Assembly: GCA_026985095.1 (NCBI GenBank)
Contig: JALSQW010000056.1
Location: 195,144 to 259,143, forward strand
From: Acidimicrobiia bacterium
GTDB taxonomy: Bacteria > Actinomycetota > Acidimicrobiia > Spongiisociales > UBA5794
Direction: 5' to 3'
DNA length: 64,000 bases
Part shown: positions 52,230-60,075 of the stretch, in pieces
Layout of the letters: each line of letters begins with the position of its first letter
Numbering within the stretch: position 1 is the first letter of the stretch
The notes under the pieces: generated by a model
What the model was told of the DNA's origin: nothing
Seen by the model: only the letters and a program-made list of their open reading frames with translations
The model's database searches: none
Translations under genes and position numbers: made by a program

Positions 52230-54187
52230 GCGCCTCCGACGAGAGCGTCCGCTGGCATCGCGTCTCGGATCCGCTTCCCGACGTCGGGGAGGTCGAGCTC
52301 GTCGTCGTCGATGGGCGGGCCATCTGCCTGGCCCGGATCGAGGCCGGCTACGGCGCCCTCGACAACCGTTGCCCGCATCAGGGTGGTCCCCTCGGCGAAG
52401 GGGCGATCGAGGGTGGGTTCGTCGTCTGCCCGTGGCACGGCTACGAGTACGACCCCGTCACCGGGGCACCGCCCGATGGGTACGGGGATCGAGCGACGGC
52501 GTTCCCGGTCCGTGTGGCCGACGACGGCATCGAGATCGCACTCGAGGAGCGGGCCGAACGCCGTTCGATCATGGACGCCATGGTGGAGACCATGACGCGA
52601 GGCGGAGTGGACACGGTCTTCGGGATGGTGGGGCATTCGAACCTCGGGCTGGCCGAGGCGCTCCGTAAGGCAGAAGCGCGCGGGGACCTCGTCTACATCG
52701 GCATCCGTCACGAAGGCGCAGCCGCCTTCGCTGCGTCGGCCTACGGGAAGCTGACCGGACGTCCCGCCGCGTGTTTCACGATTGCCGGCCCGGGCGCCAC
52801 CAACCTCATGACCGGCCTGTGGGACGCGAAGGTGGATCGAGCCCCCGTCCTCGCGCTCACCGGACAGGTCGGTTCCCAGGTGCTGGGTCCCGGCGCCTTC
52901 CAAGAGATCCCCCTCGCCGACGCCTTCGCGGCCGTGGCCGCGTGGTCCCAGACGGTGCTCGTGCCCGATAATGCCGTCGAACTGATGGCGTTGGCGCTCA
53001 AACACGCCATCGTCGAGCGCGACGTCGCGCATCTGATCTTCCCCGACGAGGTCCAGGCCCGCCCCATCCCCGAGCACCTCGACGTGGTGCCCGCCGATCC
53101 GCTGAGGGGCCGTGTCGCCGGCCGCGCCGTGGCGCCTCCCGAGGCGGATCTGGCGCGGGCCGTCGAGCTGATCGCGGCGGCCGAACGTCCGGTCCTGATC
53201 GTCGGCAACGGCGGCCGGGCCGACCGGGCTCGACTGGTGGCGTTCGCCGAGCGTTTAGATATGCCGATCCTGACCACGTTCAAGGCCAAAGGCGCGGTGG
53301 ATGAGGCTCATCCCCTCGGCACGGGTGTCCTCGGCAGGTCGGGGACGCCCGTGGCCTCCGCGATGATGGCCGGGTCGGATCTCCTGGTGGTGGCCGGGGC
53401 CTCCTTCGCGGTGCACACCGGGATCTCCGAGAAGAAGCCGGCGATCCAGATCGATCTCGACCGGATGACCATCGGGAAGTTCCACCCCGTCGAGGTCGGC
53501 CTCTGGGGCGAGATCGCCCGCACCGTCGACGAGCTGACACGACGGCTGCCGGGTCGGTCCCGTCCCGACTTGCGGGCCGAGATGGCCGAGCGCAAGGAGC
53601 GGTGGCGCCGCGAGAAGCGGCGAAGGGCAGCGATGGTCGACGAACGCGGCCGGATGCATCCGGCGGCCGTCTTCGAGGCGCTCTCGGCCGTCGTGCCGAC
53701 CGACGCGGTGCTTCCGGTCGACGTCGGGAACAACACGTACGCGTTCGGGCACTACTTCGTCGCCTCCGGCGATCAGGATGTCCTGATGAGCGGGTACCTC
53801 GGCTCCATCGGCTTCGCGCTCCCCGCGGCTCTCGGTGCGTGGGCCGCGACGAGGGGGCAGCGCAAGGTCGTGTCGATCTCCGGCGACGGCGGACTGGGCC
53901 AGTACCTGGCGGAGTTCACCACCGCGGTCAAGTACCAGATGGGGATCACCCATGTGGTGCTCGACAACGGGGAGCTGGCCAAGATCTCCCGCGAGCAGAT
54001 CGCCGACCTGCGGCCGGTCTGGCAGACGTCGCTGGTGAACCCGGACTTCGCGACGTTCGCCGACATGTGCAACGGTCGCGGGTTCCGGGTCGGACACCGA
54101 GAGGAGCTCGTCCCCACCCTGGAGGCCGCGATCGCCCACGACGGTCCGTCGATGGTGGTCGTCGAGACCGCATCGCGTTGGATCTGA
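52226..54187 (+). CDS. Fusion of Rieske [2Fe-2S] domain with TPP-dependent oxidase/synthase
   Basis: A 653-residue protein. Residues 1-108 are a Rieske ferredoxin domain with C49-x-H51 (CPHQGGPLGEG) and C68-x2-H71 (CPWHGYEYD). From about 114 a complete pyruvate oxidase/acetolactate synthase-like chain follows: TPP N-terminal domain with activating Glu (IRHEGAAAFAASAYGKL), FTIAGPGATNL, a middle FAD/nucleotide-type domain, and the TPP-binding GDGGLGQYLAEF with a later VVLDNGELAK. It presumably decarboxylates a 2-oxo acid and passes electrons through the cluster. It is coupled to the cupin gene. Confidence 0.92.
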   Translation: MSASDESVRWHRVSDPLPDVGEVELVVVDGRAICLARIEAGYGALDNRCPHQGGPLGEGAIEGGFVVCPWHGYEYDPVTGAPPDGYGDRATAFPVRVADDGIEIALEERAERRSIMDAMVETMTRGGVDTVFGMVGHSNLGLAEALRKAEARGDLVYIGIRHEGAAAFAASAYGKLTGRPAACFTIAGPGATNLMTGLWDAKVDRAPVLALTGQVGSQVLGPGAFQEIPLADAFAAVAAWSQTVLVPDNAVELMALALKHAIVERDVAHLIFPDEVQARPIPEHLDVVPADPLRGRVAGRAVAPPEADLARAVELIAAAERPVLIVGNGGRADRARLVAFAERLDMPILTTFKAKGAVDEAHPLGTGVLGRSGTPVASAMMAGSDLLVVAGASFAVHTGISEKKPAIQIDLDRMTIGKFHPVEVGLWGEIARTVDELTRRLPGRSRPDLRAEMAERKERWRREKRRRAAMVDERGRMHPAAVFEALSAVVPTDAVLPVDVGNNTYAFGHYFVASGDQDVLMSGYLGSIGFALPAALGAWAATRGQRKVVSISGDGGLGQYLAEFTTAVKYQMGITHVVLDNGELAKISREQIADLRPVWQTSLVNPDFATFADMCNGRGFRVGHREELVPTLEAAIAHDGPSMVVVETASRWI

Positions 54188-54199
54188 CGGCGAGCGAGG

Positions 54200-55495
54200 T
54201 CAGTCGTCGAGGCGGTCGGCCCGGAACAGCTCGGTGTTGACCAGGACGCCGCTCACCACCAGCACCATCGCCGAGCCGAACACGTAGACCGGGACGACGC
54301 CGATCCGGTCGGCCACGAACCCGCCCACCGCGGCACCGACCGGGAGACCCGTATACGCGATCGTGCGGGACGCCGAGATCACCCGGCCGAGGAGATGAGG
54401 CGGCGTCAACCGTTGCCGGAGCGTCGACAGCCCGACGTTGACCCACGTGATGCCGGCGACGCCTGCGCCGGCGAAGAGGACCGACCAGTAGGAGTGCCAG
54501 AGGGCCACGACGAAGAACCCGGCGCCGAAGAACGTGAGGCCGAGGACGTAGAGCCGACCCAGCGACATCCGCTTGGTGAGTCGAGGGGCGAACGTGACGC
54601 CGAGGGCGCCGATCAGCGCCTGGAGTGAGAAGTAGACACCCAGGCGGAGCCCGTCGCCGGTGAGGGCGAACCCGGAGACGTCGGTGGCGAGGATCTCGGT
54701 GGCGACGAAGAAGATCAGCAGCGCTTCGAGGGGTGCGAACACCAGGTTGGTGACGGCTCCCCCCAAGGTGGCCCACCGGAGGCGTCGATCGGCCAGCAGG
54801 AACCGGATCCCTTCGGCGATCGACCGCAGGAACGACTCTCGTCGTCGGGTTTCGCGGTGGCGAACGACCCGGGTGGTGGACAGGAACAGGGCAGAGACCA
54901 CGAAGGTGGCGGCGTTGAGGGTGAAGGCGATGGCGAAGCCGTTCGTGGCCGAGATCGCGAACCCGGCCACCAGCGGTCCCAAGGCGAACACGGTAGTGCG
55001 GGCCAAGGCCAGCTTGGAGTTGGCGTCGACCAGCATGTGGTCCTCGAGGAGGCCCGGCATGGCCGCCTGCAGGCCGGAGTCGAAGACGACCGACAGCGAG
55101 CCGGTGGCGAACGCCAGCCCGAACACGAGCGTCGGGGTGCCGGCGTCGGCGATTGCGGCGAGCGCCAGGAGGACGAAGATCGAGGCGCGCAGGAGGTCGG
55201 CTGCGGCCAGGACCGGGACGAGCCGGCGCCGACGGTCCAAGAAGACGCCGGCGATGAAGCCGAACAGGAGCATCGGGAGGGTCTCGAAGGCCGCCGTCAG
55301 GCCCAGATCGAGCGCCTTGCCGGTGAGGCTGAGGACGAAGTAGGGCAGCGTGAACACGGCGACGTAGTCGCCGAACATGGAGACCGCCTGGCCTGCGACG
55401 AGCGGCGTCAGGTTCCTCGCGGCCCGAGCGTTCGATCTGAGGCGAGCGAAGTCGTCGGGTTCCCCGGGCTCCGAGCCGGTGGTACCGAGTTGCAT
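54200..55495 (-). CDS. MFS transporter, drug/siderophore exporter type
   Basis: A 431-residue protein with about twelve helices in two halves. The start ARNLTPLVAGQAVSMFGDYVAVFTLPYFVLSLTG and the loop GFIAGVFLDRRRR (motif A-like) resemble MFS_3/EntS-type exporters. The ATG at 55495 is chosen over longer frames because TACGAT (55513-55508) lies 12 nt upstream on this strand. A near-palindrome covers the start codon and may be an operator. It is convergent with the Rieske-TPP gene (12 bp) and divergent from the Lon-domain gene. Confidence 0.88.
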   Translation of the reverse strand: MQLGTTGSEPGEPDDFARLRSNARAARNLTPLVAGQAVSMFGDYVAVFTLPYFVLSLTGKALDLGLTAAFETLPMLLFGFIAGVFLDRRRRLVPVLAAADLLRASIFVLLALAAIADAGTPTLVFGLAFATGSLSVVFDSGLQAAMPGLLEDHMLVDANSKLALARTTVFALGPLVAGFAISATNGFAIAFTLNAATFVVSALFLSTTRVVRHRETRRRESFLRSIAEGIRFLLADRRLRWATLGGAVTNLVFAPLEALLIFFVATEILATDVSGFALTGDGLRLGVYFSLQALIGALGVTFAPRLTKRMSLGRLYVLGLTFFGAGFFVVALWHSYWSVLFAGAGVAGITWVNVGLSTLRQRLTPPHLLGRVISASRTIAYTGLPVGAAVGGFVADRIGVVPVYVFGSAMVLVVSGVLVNTELFRADRLDD

Positions 55496-55513
55496 ATTCG
55501 TAAATGCATCGTA
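55491..55513. promoter_or_regulatory. Putative operator and -10 box at the MFS start
   Basis: TGCATATTCGTAAATGCA (55491-55508) is an imperfect 18-bp palindrome covering the MFS start codon and its predicted transcription start. The minus-strand -10 TACGAT abuts it. It is the only AT-rich palindrome in the area, suggesting a TetR- or MarR-type repressor site, though no such regulator is encoded nearby. Confidence 0.45.
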
Positions 55514-55555
55514 CTCGCCCACGGTCGGAGTGGGAGGGCACCATGCGCGACGCGA

Positions 55556-55561
55556 TACCCT
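55556..55561 (+). promoter_or_regulatory. Leaderless -10 box for the Lon-domain gene
   Basis: TACCCT lies 6 nt before the ATG at 55568 and no ribosome site is present, predicting a leaderless mRNA for the chain of small genes that follows. Confidence 0.55.
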
Positions 55562-55567
55562 CGGGAT

Positions 55568-56119
55568 ATGGTCGAAACGCTCCGCCTCCTCGCTCCCCGA
55601 CGGGTCGTGCTCCCGGGCACCGTCCACACGTTCCCCGCCGAGGTGGTTCCCGACCTCGGCGAGCGGGTCTTCGTGCGGTTCGCCGGCGCCGCCGCCACCG
55701 CAGCCGGCACGGTGTGCGACGTCGAAGAGCTGCGGGTCCGCGACGACGGCGGTTCGATCGTGACGGTGTTCGGCTCGGTCCGGGCCGTGGCGGTCGGCGG
55801 AGCGGGACCCCGCCTCGAGGTCCGCGTCGAGGAGCTGGGTTCGGCGTCGCCATCGGACGTCGCCGCGGCGGTGGCGGCATTCCGGTCGTATCTCGGCGCC
55901 CTCGCCGAGTACGGTGAGGGCGCCGACGTGATGGTCGACGTCCCGGACGATCCGGTGGCCGCCGGGTATCGGTTAGCCTCTCTGGCGCGGATCTCGGAGC
56001 CGGAACGGCAGGATCTCCTCGATCTTGCCTCGACCAAGGGTCGGCTGTCGAGGATCGCAGCGATGTTCGGACGGGAGCGTGCGCTCCTGGCGGCGACGAT
56101 GGGAACGAGAGGGGCGTGA
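55568..56119 (+). CDS. Stand-alone Lon N-terminal (LON substrate-binding) domain protein
   Basis: A 183-residue protein. It opens with a beta-rich part (RRVVLPGTVHTFPAEVV ... VFVRFAG) and ends in the helical bundle typical of Lon N-terminal domains (GYRLASLARISEPERQDLLDLASTKGRLSRIAAMFGRERALL). There is no AAA or protease domain. Such proteins are common in Actinomycetota, and their clients are unknown. It starts a chain of tightly packed small genes leading into trmI and the Pup-proteasome cluster, so a link to protein turnover is possible but only by position. Confidence 0.75.
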   Translation: MVETLRLLAPRRVVLPGTVHTFPAEVVPDLGERVFVRFAGAAATAAGTVCDVEELRVRDDGGSIVTVFGSVRAVAVGGAGPRLEVRVEELGSASPSDVAAAVAAFRSYLGALAEYGEGADVMVDVPDDPVAAGYRLASLARISEPERQDLLDLASTKGRLSRIAAMFGRERALLAATMGTRGA

Positions 56120-56454
56120 TGGCCGATATCGGAGACCTGCCGAGGCTCGTCGTCGAGTCGTACGACCTGGCGAAGGCCTACCTGGTGCAGGAGACCGTCG
56201 AGCCGGCGAAGCGTCTGGGGCGGTTCGCCGGGGTCTCGTTGGGAGCCGCCGTCCTGTGGGCGGCCGGAGGGTTGCTCCTCGCGGTCGCCGCCATGCGAAC
56301 GATCGTCCGGGCGCTCCCCGACGGGGTGTACTTCGAGGCGCTCGGGTACGTGGCGACGGCCCTCGTCCTGGCGCTGGTCGCCTACGCCGTGATCCGCCTG
56401 GGCGCTCCCAAGGCCGCCGGCGCGGAGCCGTCCGAGGATGGAGGACGATCGTGA
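56119..56454 (+). CDS. Two-helix membrane protein (phage-holin_3_6/DUF1469-like)
   Basis: A 111-residue protein. An amphipathic N-terminal region (LVVESYDLAKAYLVQETVEPAKRLGRFAG) precedes two helices (about residues 38-62 and 72-94) and a short acidic tail. This is the layout of Phage_holin_3_6 (DUF1469) proteins, which despite the name are common cellular membrane proteins. The ATG shares a base with the preceding stop codon (TGATG); a GTG at 56116 is the alternative. The stop overlaps the next gene (GTGA). Confidence 0.75.
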   Translation: MADIGDLPRLVVESYDLAKAYLVQETVEPAKRLGRFAGVSLGAAVLWAAGGLLLAVAAMRTIVRALPDGVYFEALGYVATALVLALVAYAVIRLGAPKAAGAEPSEDGGRS

Positions 56455-56648
56455 AGGTCACGCCCCAGGATCTCGAGGCGAAGTTCCGGGAGGTCGAGGA
56501 CGCCGTCGTCGGGACCGAAGCCGAGTTGAAGGACCGGGCGTTGCTGGTGGCCGTCGGCGCCGCCGTGGTCGTCGTCGGCCTGGTCGCCTATTCGATCTGG
56601 CGGTCGCGCCGGAAGCGCATCCGGGTCGAGGTCTACTACCAGTCATGA
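56451..56648 (+). CDS. Small single-helix membrane protein (65 aa)
   Basis: A 65-residue protein starting with GTG (TPQDLEAKFREVEDAVVGTE, acidic helix; then ALLVAVGAAVVVVGLVAYSIW as membrane helix; basic RSRRKRIRVEVYYQS end). It overlaps the previous gene by 4 bp (GTGA) and the following gene by 4 bp (ATGA). I do not recognise a named family. The pattern of acidic amphipathic helix plus one membrane helix suggests a membrane partner of its neighbours. Confidence 0.72.
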   Translation: MKVTPQDLEAKFREVEDAVVGTEAELKDRALLVAVGAAVVVVGLVAYSIWRSRRKRIRVEVYYQS

Positions 56649-56914
56649 GGGCGGCGAGCTACCTGCGATGGCGGATCAGGCGCAAGATCCCGCGGCTCAC
56701 CAGGGTCGGTTGGGCGCTGGCGAGCATCGGGGTACGGTCCTCGGACACCGGTCGGACCGTCGCCGGCCTCGGGCTCATGGCCGCCGGGGCGCTGCTTCGG
56801 CGCTCGAGGACCAGGGAGCTGGTGTACGCCTTCGAGCTCGACCCGGGCGAGGCAGCCACGATCCGGGTCGTCGAGGGCCGCCGAGGCGCGGTGTCGAAAC
56901 GGGTCCAGGGGTAG
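56645..56914 (+). CDS. Small basic protein with Gly-rich hydrophobic segment (89 aa)
   Basis: An 89-residue protein. The first 20 residues are strongly basic (YLRWRIRRKIPRLTRVGW), followed by a Gly/Ala-rich hydrophobic stretch (TVAGLGLMAAGALLRRS) and a short beta-rich tail (ELVYAFELDPGEAATIRVV). It overlaps the previous gene by 4 bp and lies 3 bp before the next. No family is recognised. It probably associates with membranes peripherally. Confidence 0.68.
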   Translation: MRAASYLRWRIRRKIPRLTRVGWALASIGVRSSDTGRTVAGLGLMAAGALLRRSRTRELVYAFELDPGEAATIRVVEGRRGAVSKRVQG

Positions 56915-56917
56915 ACG

Positions 56918-57019
56918 GTGTTCCGCAACCGTGATCGGCTGATCAAGATCTTCATCTGGCTGGTGGTCGTCATGATGGTCATGTCGTTCGTCGCCGCGTT
57001 CCTCCCGCAGCTCGGCTGA
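56918..57019 (+). CDS. 33-residue membrane protein upstream of trmI
   Basis: A single-helix protein of 33 residues (MFRNRDRLIKIFIWLVVVMM then VMSFVAAFLPQLG). It starts with GTG 3 bp after the previous stop, and its TGA shares a base with the trmI ATG (TGATG), so its translation could control trmI translation. It is below usual ORF cutoffs. The tight packing, basic N-terminus and uninterrupted helix support a real gene or a coupling leader. Confidence 0.58.
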   Translation: MFRNRDRLIKIFIWLVVVMMVMSFVAAFLPQLG

Positions 57020-57843
57020 TGCGCCCCTTCGCTGCGGGCGATGCCTGCATGCTCTACGACGAGCGGGGCCGGACGTACCTGATCGAGCTGATCGCCGGCA
57101 AGGACTTCCACTACCACCGGGGCGTCCTGCCCCACGACCGGGTCATCGGAACGCCGGACGGGTCCTCGTTCCTGTCGTCGAAAGGCTCCCGGTTGGTGGC
57201 GCTTCGGCCCCGGTTGGCCGACTACGTCCTGAAGATGCAACGTGGGGCCACCGTGCTGTACCCGAAGGATGCCGGTGCGATCCTGGAGTGGGCCGACATC
57301 GCCGAGGGGATGACGGTCCTCGAGGCGGGGACCGGTTCGGGGGGGTTGACGATGGTGTTGACCCGTGCCGTCGGCGGGTCAGGGCGGGTCGTGAGCGTCG
57401 AACGCCGGGAGGACCATGCGGCCCTGGCACGCAAGCGGATCGCCGGCTTCTTCGGGGAGATCCCGTCGCACCTCGAACTCCGTGTCGGGGACGTCGTCGA
57501 TGCGATCGGCGACGTCGGAGCCGAACGGATCGTCCTGGACGTGCCCGAACCCTGGCACAGCGTCCCGGCAGCGGCGGCCCATCTGCCCGGCGGTGGGATC
57601 CTGTGCGCCTATCTTCCGACGGTCCCGCAGGTCCAGACGCTGCGGTCGACGATCGACGACGCGGGGTGCTTCCTCGACGTCGAGACCTTCGAGATCCTCA
57701 TGCGCGGCTGGGCGGTGTCGGGGCGTTCGGTGCGTCCGGAGCATCGGATGGTCGGTCACACGGGGTTCATCACCGTGGCCCGGAAGTTCCTGACCGAACC
57801 GATCGCGACGTCCGGCGAAGCCGAGACCGACCCGAACGCGTGA
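57019..57843 (+). CDS. trmI: tRNA (adenine-N1)-methyltransferase TrmI
   Basis: A 274-residue SAM-dependent enzyme that makes m1A58 in the tRNA T-loop. The N-terminal beta domain (YDERGRTYLIELIAGKDFHYHRGVLPHD) is followed by a Rossmann core with EAGTGSGGLTMVLTRAVGGSGRVVSVERR and LDVPEPWHSVPAA. It is the usual upstream neighbour of the proteasome cluster in Actinomycetota. It is translationally coupled to the 33-residue gene, and its stop codon lies inside a long terminator stem. Confidence 0.95.
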   Translation: MRPFAAGDACMLYDERGRTYLIELIAGKDFHYHRGVLPHDRVIGTPDGSSFLSSKGSRLVALRPRLADYVLKMQRGATVLYPKDAGAILEWADIAEGMTVLEAGTGSGGLTMVLTRAVGGSGRVVSVERREDHAALARKRIAGFFGEIPSHLELRVGDVVDAIGDVGAERIVLDVPEPWHSVPAAAAHLPGGGILCAYLPTVPQVQTLRSTIDDAGCFLDVETFEILMRGWAVSGRSVRPEHRMVGHTGFITVARKFLTEPIATSGEAETDPNA

Positions 57844-57869
57844 GAGGCCGCATCGCTGCGGCCTCTCAC
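57840..57869. terminator. Bidirectional terminator overlapping the trmI stop codon
   Basis: A perfect 13-bp stem (left arm GTGAGAGGCCGCA), loop TCGC, with one further C-G pair possible at 57839/57870. The left arm contains the TGA of trmI. It also lies 20 bp past the stop of the convergent ferredoxin gene. Confidence 0.85.
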
Positions 57870-57889
57870 GGATCGTGATCGGATGCCGA

Positions 57890-58135
57890 TCAGGGTTCGA
57901 TGAAGATGCATTCCCCCGGGCATTCCTCTGCTGCTTCGACGACCAGGTCGAGCTGCCCATCGGGGATGGTCGCCAGTCCTTCGGCCCCTTGCGGGTTGCC
58001 CATGGCTTCGGCGTAGACCTTGTCGCCCTCCTTCACGTAGGCGAGTCCGTCGTCGAGGAGGACGAACACATCGGGCGCGATCTCCTCGCAGAGCCCGTCT
58101 CCCGTGCAGAGATCCTGGTCGATCCAGACCTTCAT
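57890..58135 (-). CDS. Small single-cluster ferredoxin ([3Fe-4S]/[4Fe-4S] type)
   Basis: An 81-residue ferredoxin. The cluster motif is CTGDGLC (residues 9-15) plus C-P-G-E-C near the end (EECPGECIFIEP). Asp occupies the position of the second Cys in the first motif, as in ferredoxins that carry a [3Fe-4S] or a labile [4Fe-4S] cluster, often electron donors to cytochromes P450. An insertion of about 15 residues lies mid-protein. GAAGGGACC precedes the ATG. It sits in reverse between trmI and arc. No P450 or reductase gene is in the window. Confidence 0.92.
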   Translation of the reverse strand: MKVWIDQDLCTGDGLCEEIAPDVFVLLDDGLAYVKEGDKVYAEAMGNPQGAEGLATIPDGQLDLVVEAAEECPGECIFIEP

Positions 58136-58292
58136 GGTGGTCCCTTCTGCTGAGTCTCGTGGTCGTGCGCTGATGCGCCCTGCGGCGGCGCAGGCCATAT
58201 CGTAGGCGGACGTCGGTTCCAACCGATGGAACCCCCGTTCCCACCGGTTCGGGCGTGTCGCGGATATGGTATCGGCACCTGCCAGGCTGTCC

Positions 58293-58298
58293 TACACT
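58293..58298 (+). promoter_or_regulatory. -10 box for the arc-dop-pup-prcBA operon
   Basis: TACACT lies 52 bp upstream of the arc ATG, in the gap that separates it from the ferredoxin gene. AGAGGAGG (58341-58348) is the ribosome site. No good -35 is visible. Confidence 0.5.
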
Positions 58299-58350
58299 CG
58301 GAATCGGTCGATCCCCGACCGGGCCGGGTGGGGACCGCCGAGAGGAGGCG

Positions 58351-60075
58351 ATGTTTCGAATGAGCGAACGGGACCAGGACCAGCTGCAGGCCACGATCCG
58401 GACGCTCGAAGAGGAGCTGGCCGTGCTGCGGCGGCGACTCGAAGACGCCCCGCGACGGGTGCGGCTCCTCGAAGAGCGGCTCTTGGAGACCCGAGGCAAG
58501 CTCAGCCAGGCCGCATCGCAGAACGAGAAGCTCACCGCCGTGCTCGAAGAGACCCGTGAGCAGCTCGCCCTGCTCCGTGAAGAGGTCGAGAAGCTGACCG
58601 CACCCCCCAACCCCTTCGGGACCGTGCTCGGGGTCAACGACGACGGAACGGTGGACGTCTTCACGTCCGGACGCAAGCTCAGGGTCAACGTGGAGCCCAC
58701 CATCGAGATCAAACACCTCGAGGTCGGCCAGGAGGTCCTCATGAACGAGGCCTACAACGTGATCGACGTGCGCGCCTTCGATGAGTCGGGGGAGGTGGTG
58801 ACGGTCAAGGAGGTCCTCGACGAGGACCGCCTCATCGTGTTGGGCCGAGCCGACGAGGAGCGTGTGGTCGAGCTCGCGGCACCCACTCGCGACATCCGCC
58901 TGCGGGCGGGGGATCACGTTCGCATCGACACCAGGACCGGCTTGGTCTTCGAGAAGCTCCACCGTCCCGAGGTCGAGGAACTCGTCTTGGAGGAGGTCCC
59001 GGACGTGACCTACGACGACATCGGTGGTCTCGGGCCGCAGATCGAGGTCATCCAGGACGCCGTCGAGCTTCCGTATCTGCACAAGGAGCGGTTCGCCGAG
59101 TACGACCTGGCGGCGCCCAAGGGCGTGCTCCTGTACGGGCCGCCCGGGTGCGGGAAGACCCTCATCGCCAAGGCGGTGGCCAACTCGCTCGCCAAGGCCG
59201 TGGCCGTCAAGGAAGGTCGGAACGACGCTCGCTCCTATTTCCTCAACATCAAGGGACCGGAACTGCTCAACAAGTACGTCGGTGAGACCGAACGTCAGAT
59301 CCGGCTGATCTTCCAGCGGGCGAAGGAGAAATCCGACGAAGGGTTCCCGGTCATCGTGTTCTTCGACGAGATGGATTCCCTGTTCCGGACCAGGGGCACG
59401 GGCGTCTCCTCGGACGTCGAATCGACGATCGTGCCGCAGCTCCTCTCCGAGCTCGACGGTGTCGAGACGCTCAAGAACGTGATCGTGATCGGTGCCTCCA
59501 ACCGGGAGGATCTGATCGACCCTGCGATCTTGCGTCCGGGCCGTCTGGACGTGAAGATCAAGATCGAGCGTCCCAACGAGGACGCGGCCCGGCAGATCTT
59601 CAAGATCTACCTCGCTCCGACGTTGCCGTTCGACGCCGACGAGCTCGCCCGCTTCGATGGTGACATCGATGCCCTGATCGATCACATGGTCGAGCGGGTC
59701 GTCGAGGTGATGTACGCCACCGACGAGGTCAACCGGTTCCTCGAGGTCACCTACGCCAACGGCGACCGTGAGGTGCTCTACTTCAAGGACTTCGCATCGG
59801 GGGCCATGATCGAGAACATCGTCCGGCGGGCCAAGAAGGACGCCATCAAGCGGGAGATCGCCGGCGGACCTTCGGGGCTGCGGACCGAGGACCTGCTGTC
59901 GGCCATCCGGCAGGAGTTCAAGGAGCACGAGGACCTGCCGAACACGACCAACCCCGACGACTGGGCCAAGATCTCGGGGAAGAAGGGCGAGCGGATCGTG
60001 TACGTGCGGACCCTCATCGAAGGTGACGGGGAGAGCCGGAGCATCGAGGCGGTCACTCCGGGTCAGTACCTGTGA
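58351..60075 (+). CDS. arc: Proteasome-activating AAA ATPase Arc/Mpa
   Basis: A 574-residue hexameric unfoldase. The N-terminal coiled coil that captures Pup is at about residues 5-85 ([16 protein letters not shown]...), then two OB folds, and the AAA module with Walker A GPPGCGKT, Walker [13 protein letters not shown] and sensor/Arg-finger region [19 protein letters not shown]. The C-terminus ends in QYL, the gate-opening tail that docks into the proteasome alpha ring. The start at 58351 follows AGAGGAGG. The stop overlaps dop by 4 bp (GTGA). Confidence 0.97.
   Translation: MFRMSERDQDQLQATIRTLEEELAVLRRRLEDAPRRVRLLEERLLETRGKLSQAASQNEKLTAVLEETREQLALLREEVEKLTAPPNPFGTVLGVNDDGTVDVFTSGRKLRVNVEPTIEIKHLEVGQEVLMNEAYNVIDVRAFDESGEVVTVKEVLDEDRLIVLGRADEERVVELAAPTRDIRLRAGDHVRIDTRTGLVFEKLHRPEVEELVLEEVPDVTYDDIGGLGPQIEVIQDAVELPYLHKERFAEYDLAAPKGVLLYGPPGCGKTLIAKAVANSLAKAVAVKEGRNDARSYFLNIKGPELLNKYVGETERQIRLIFQRAKEKSDEGFPVIVFFDEMDSLFRTRGTGVSSDVESTIVPQLLSELDGVETLKNVIVIGASNREDLIDPAILRPGRLDVKIKIERPNEDAARQIFKIYLAPTLPFDADELARFDGDIDALIDHMVERVVEVMYATDEVNRFLEVTYANGDREVLYFKDFASGAMIENIVRRAKKDAIKREIAGGPSGLRTEDLLSAIRQEFKEHEDLPNTTNPDDWAKISGKKGERIVYVRTLIEGDGESRSIEAVTPGQYL

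Noticed and set aside
58132-59928. 598-codon minus-strand frame opposite arc
   Set aside because: Shadow of arc; would also run through the arc promoter region.
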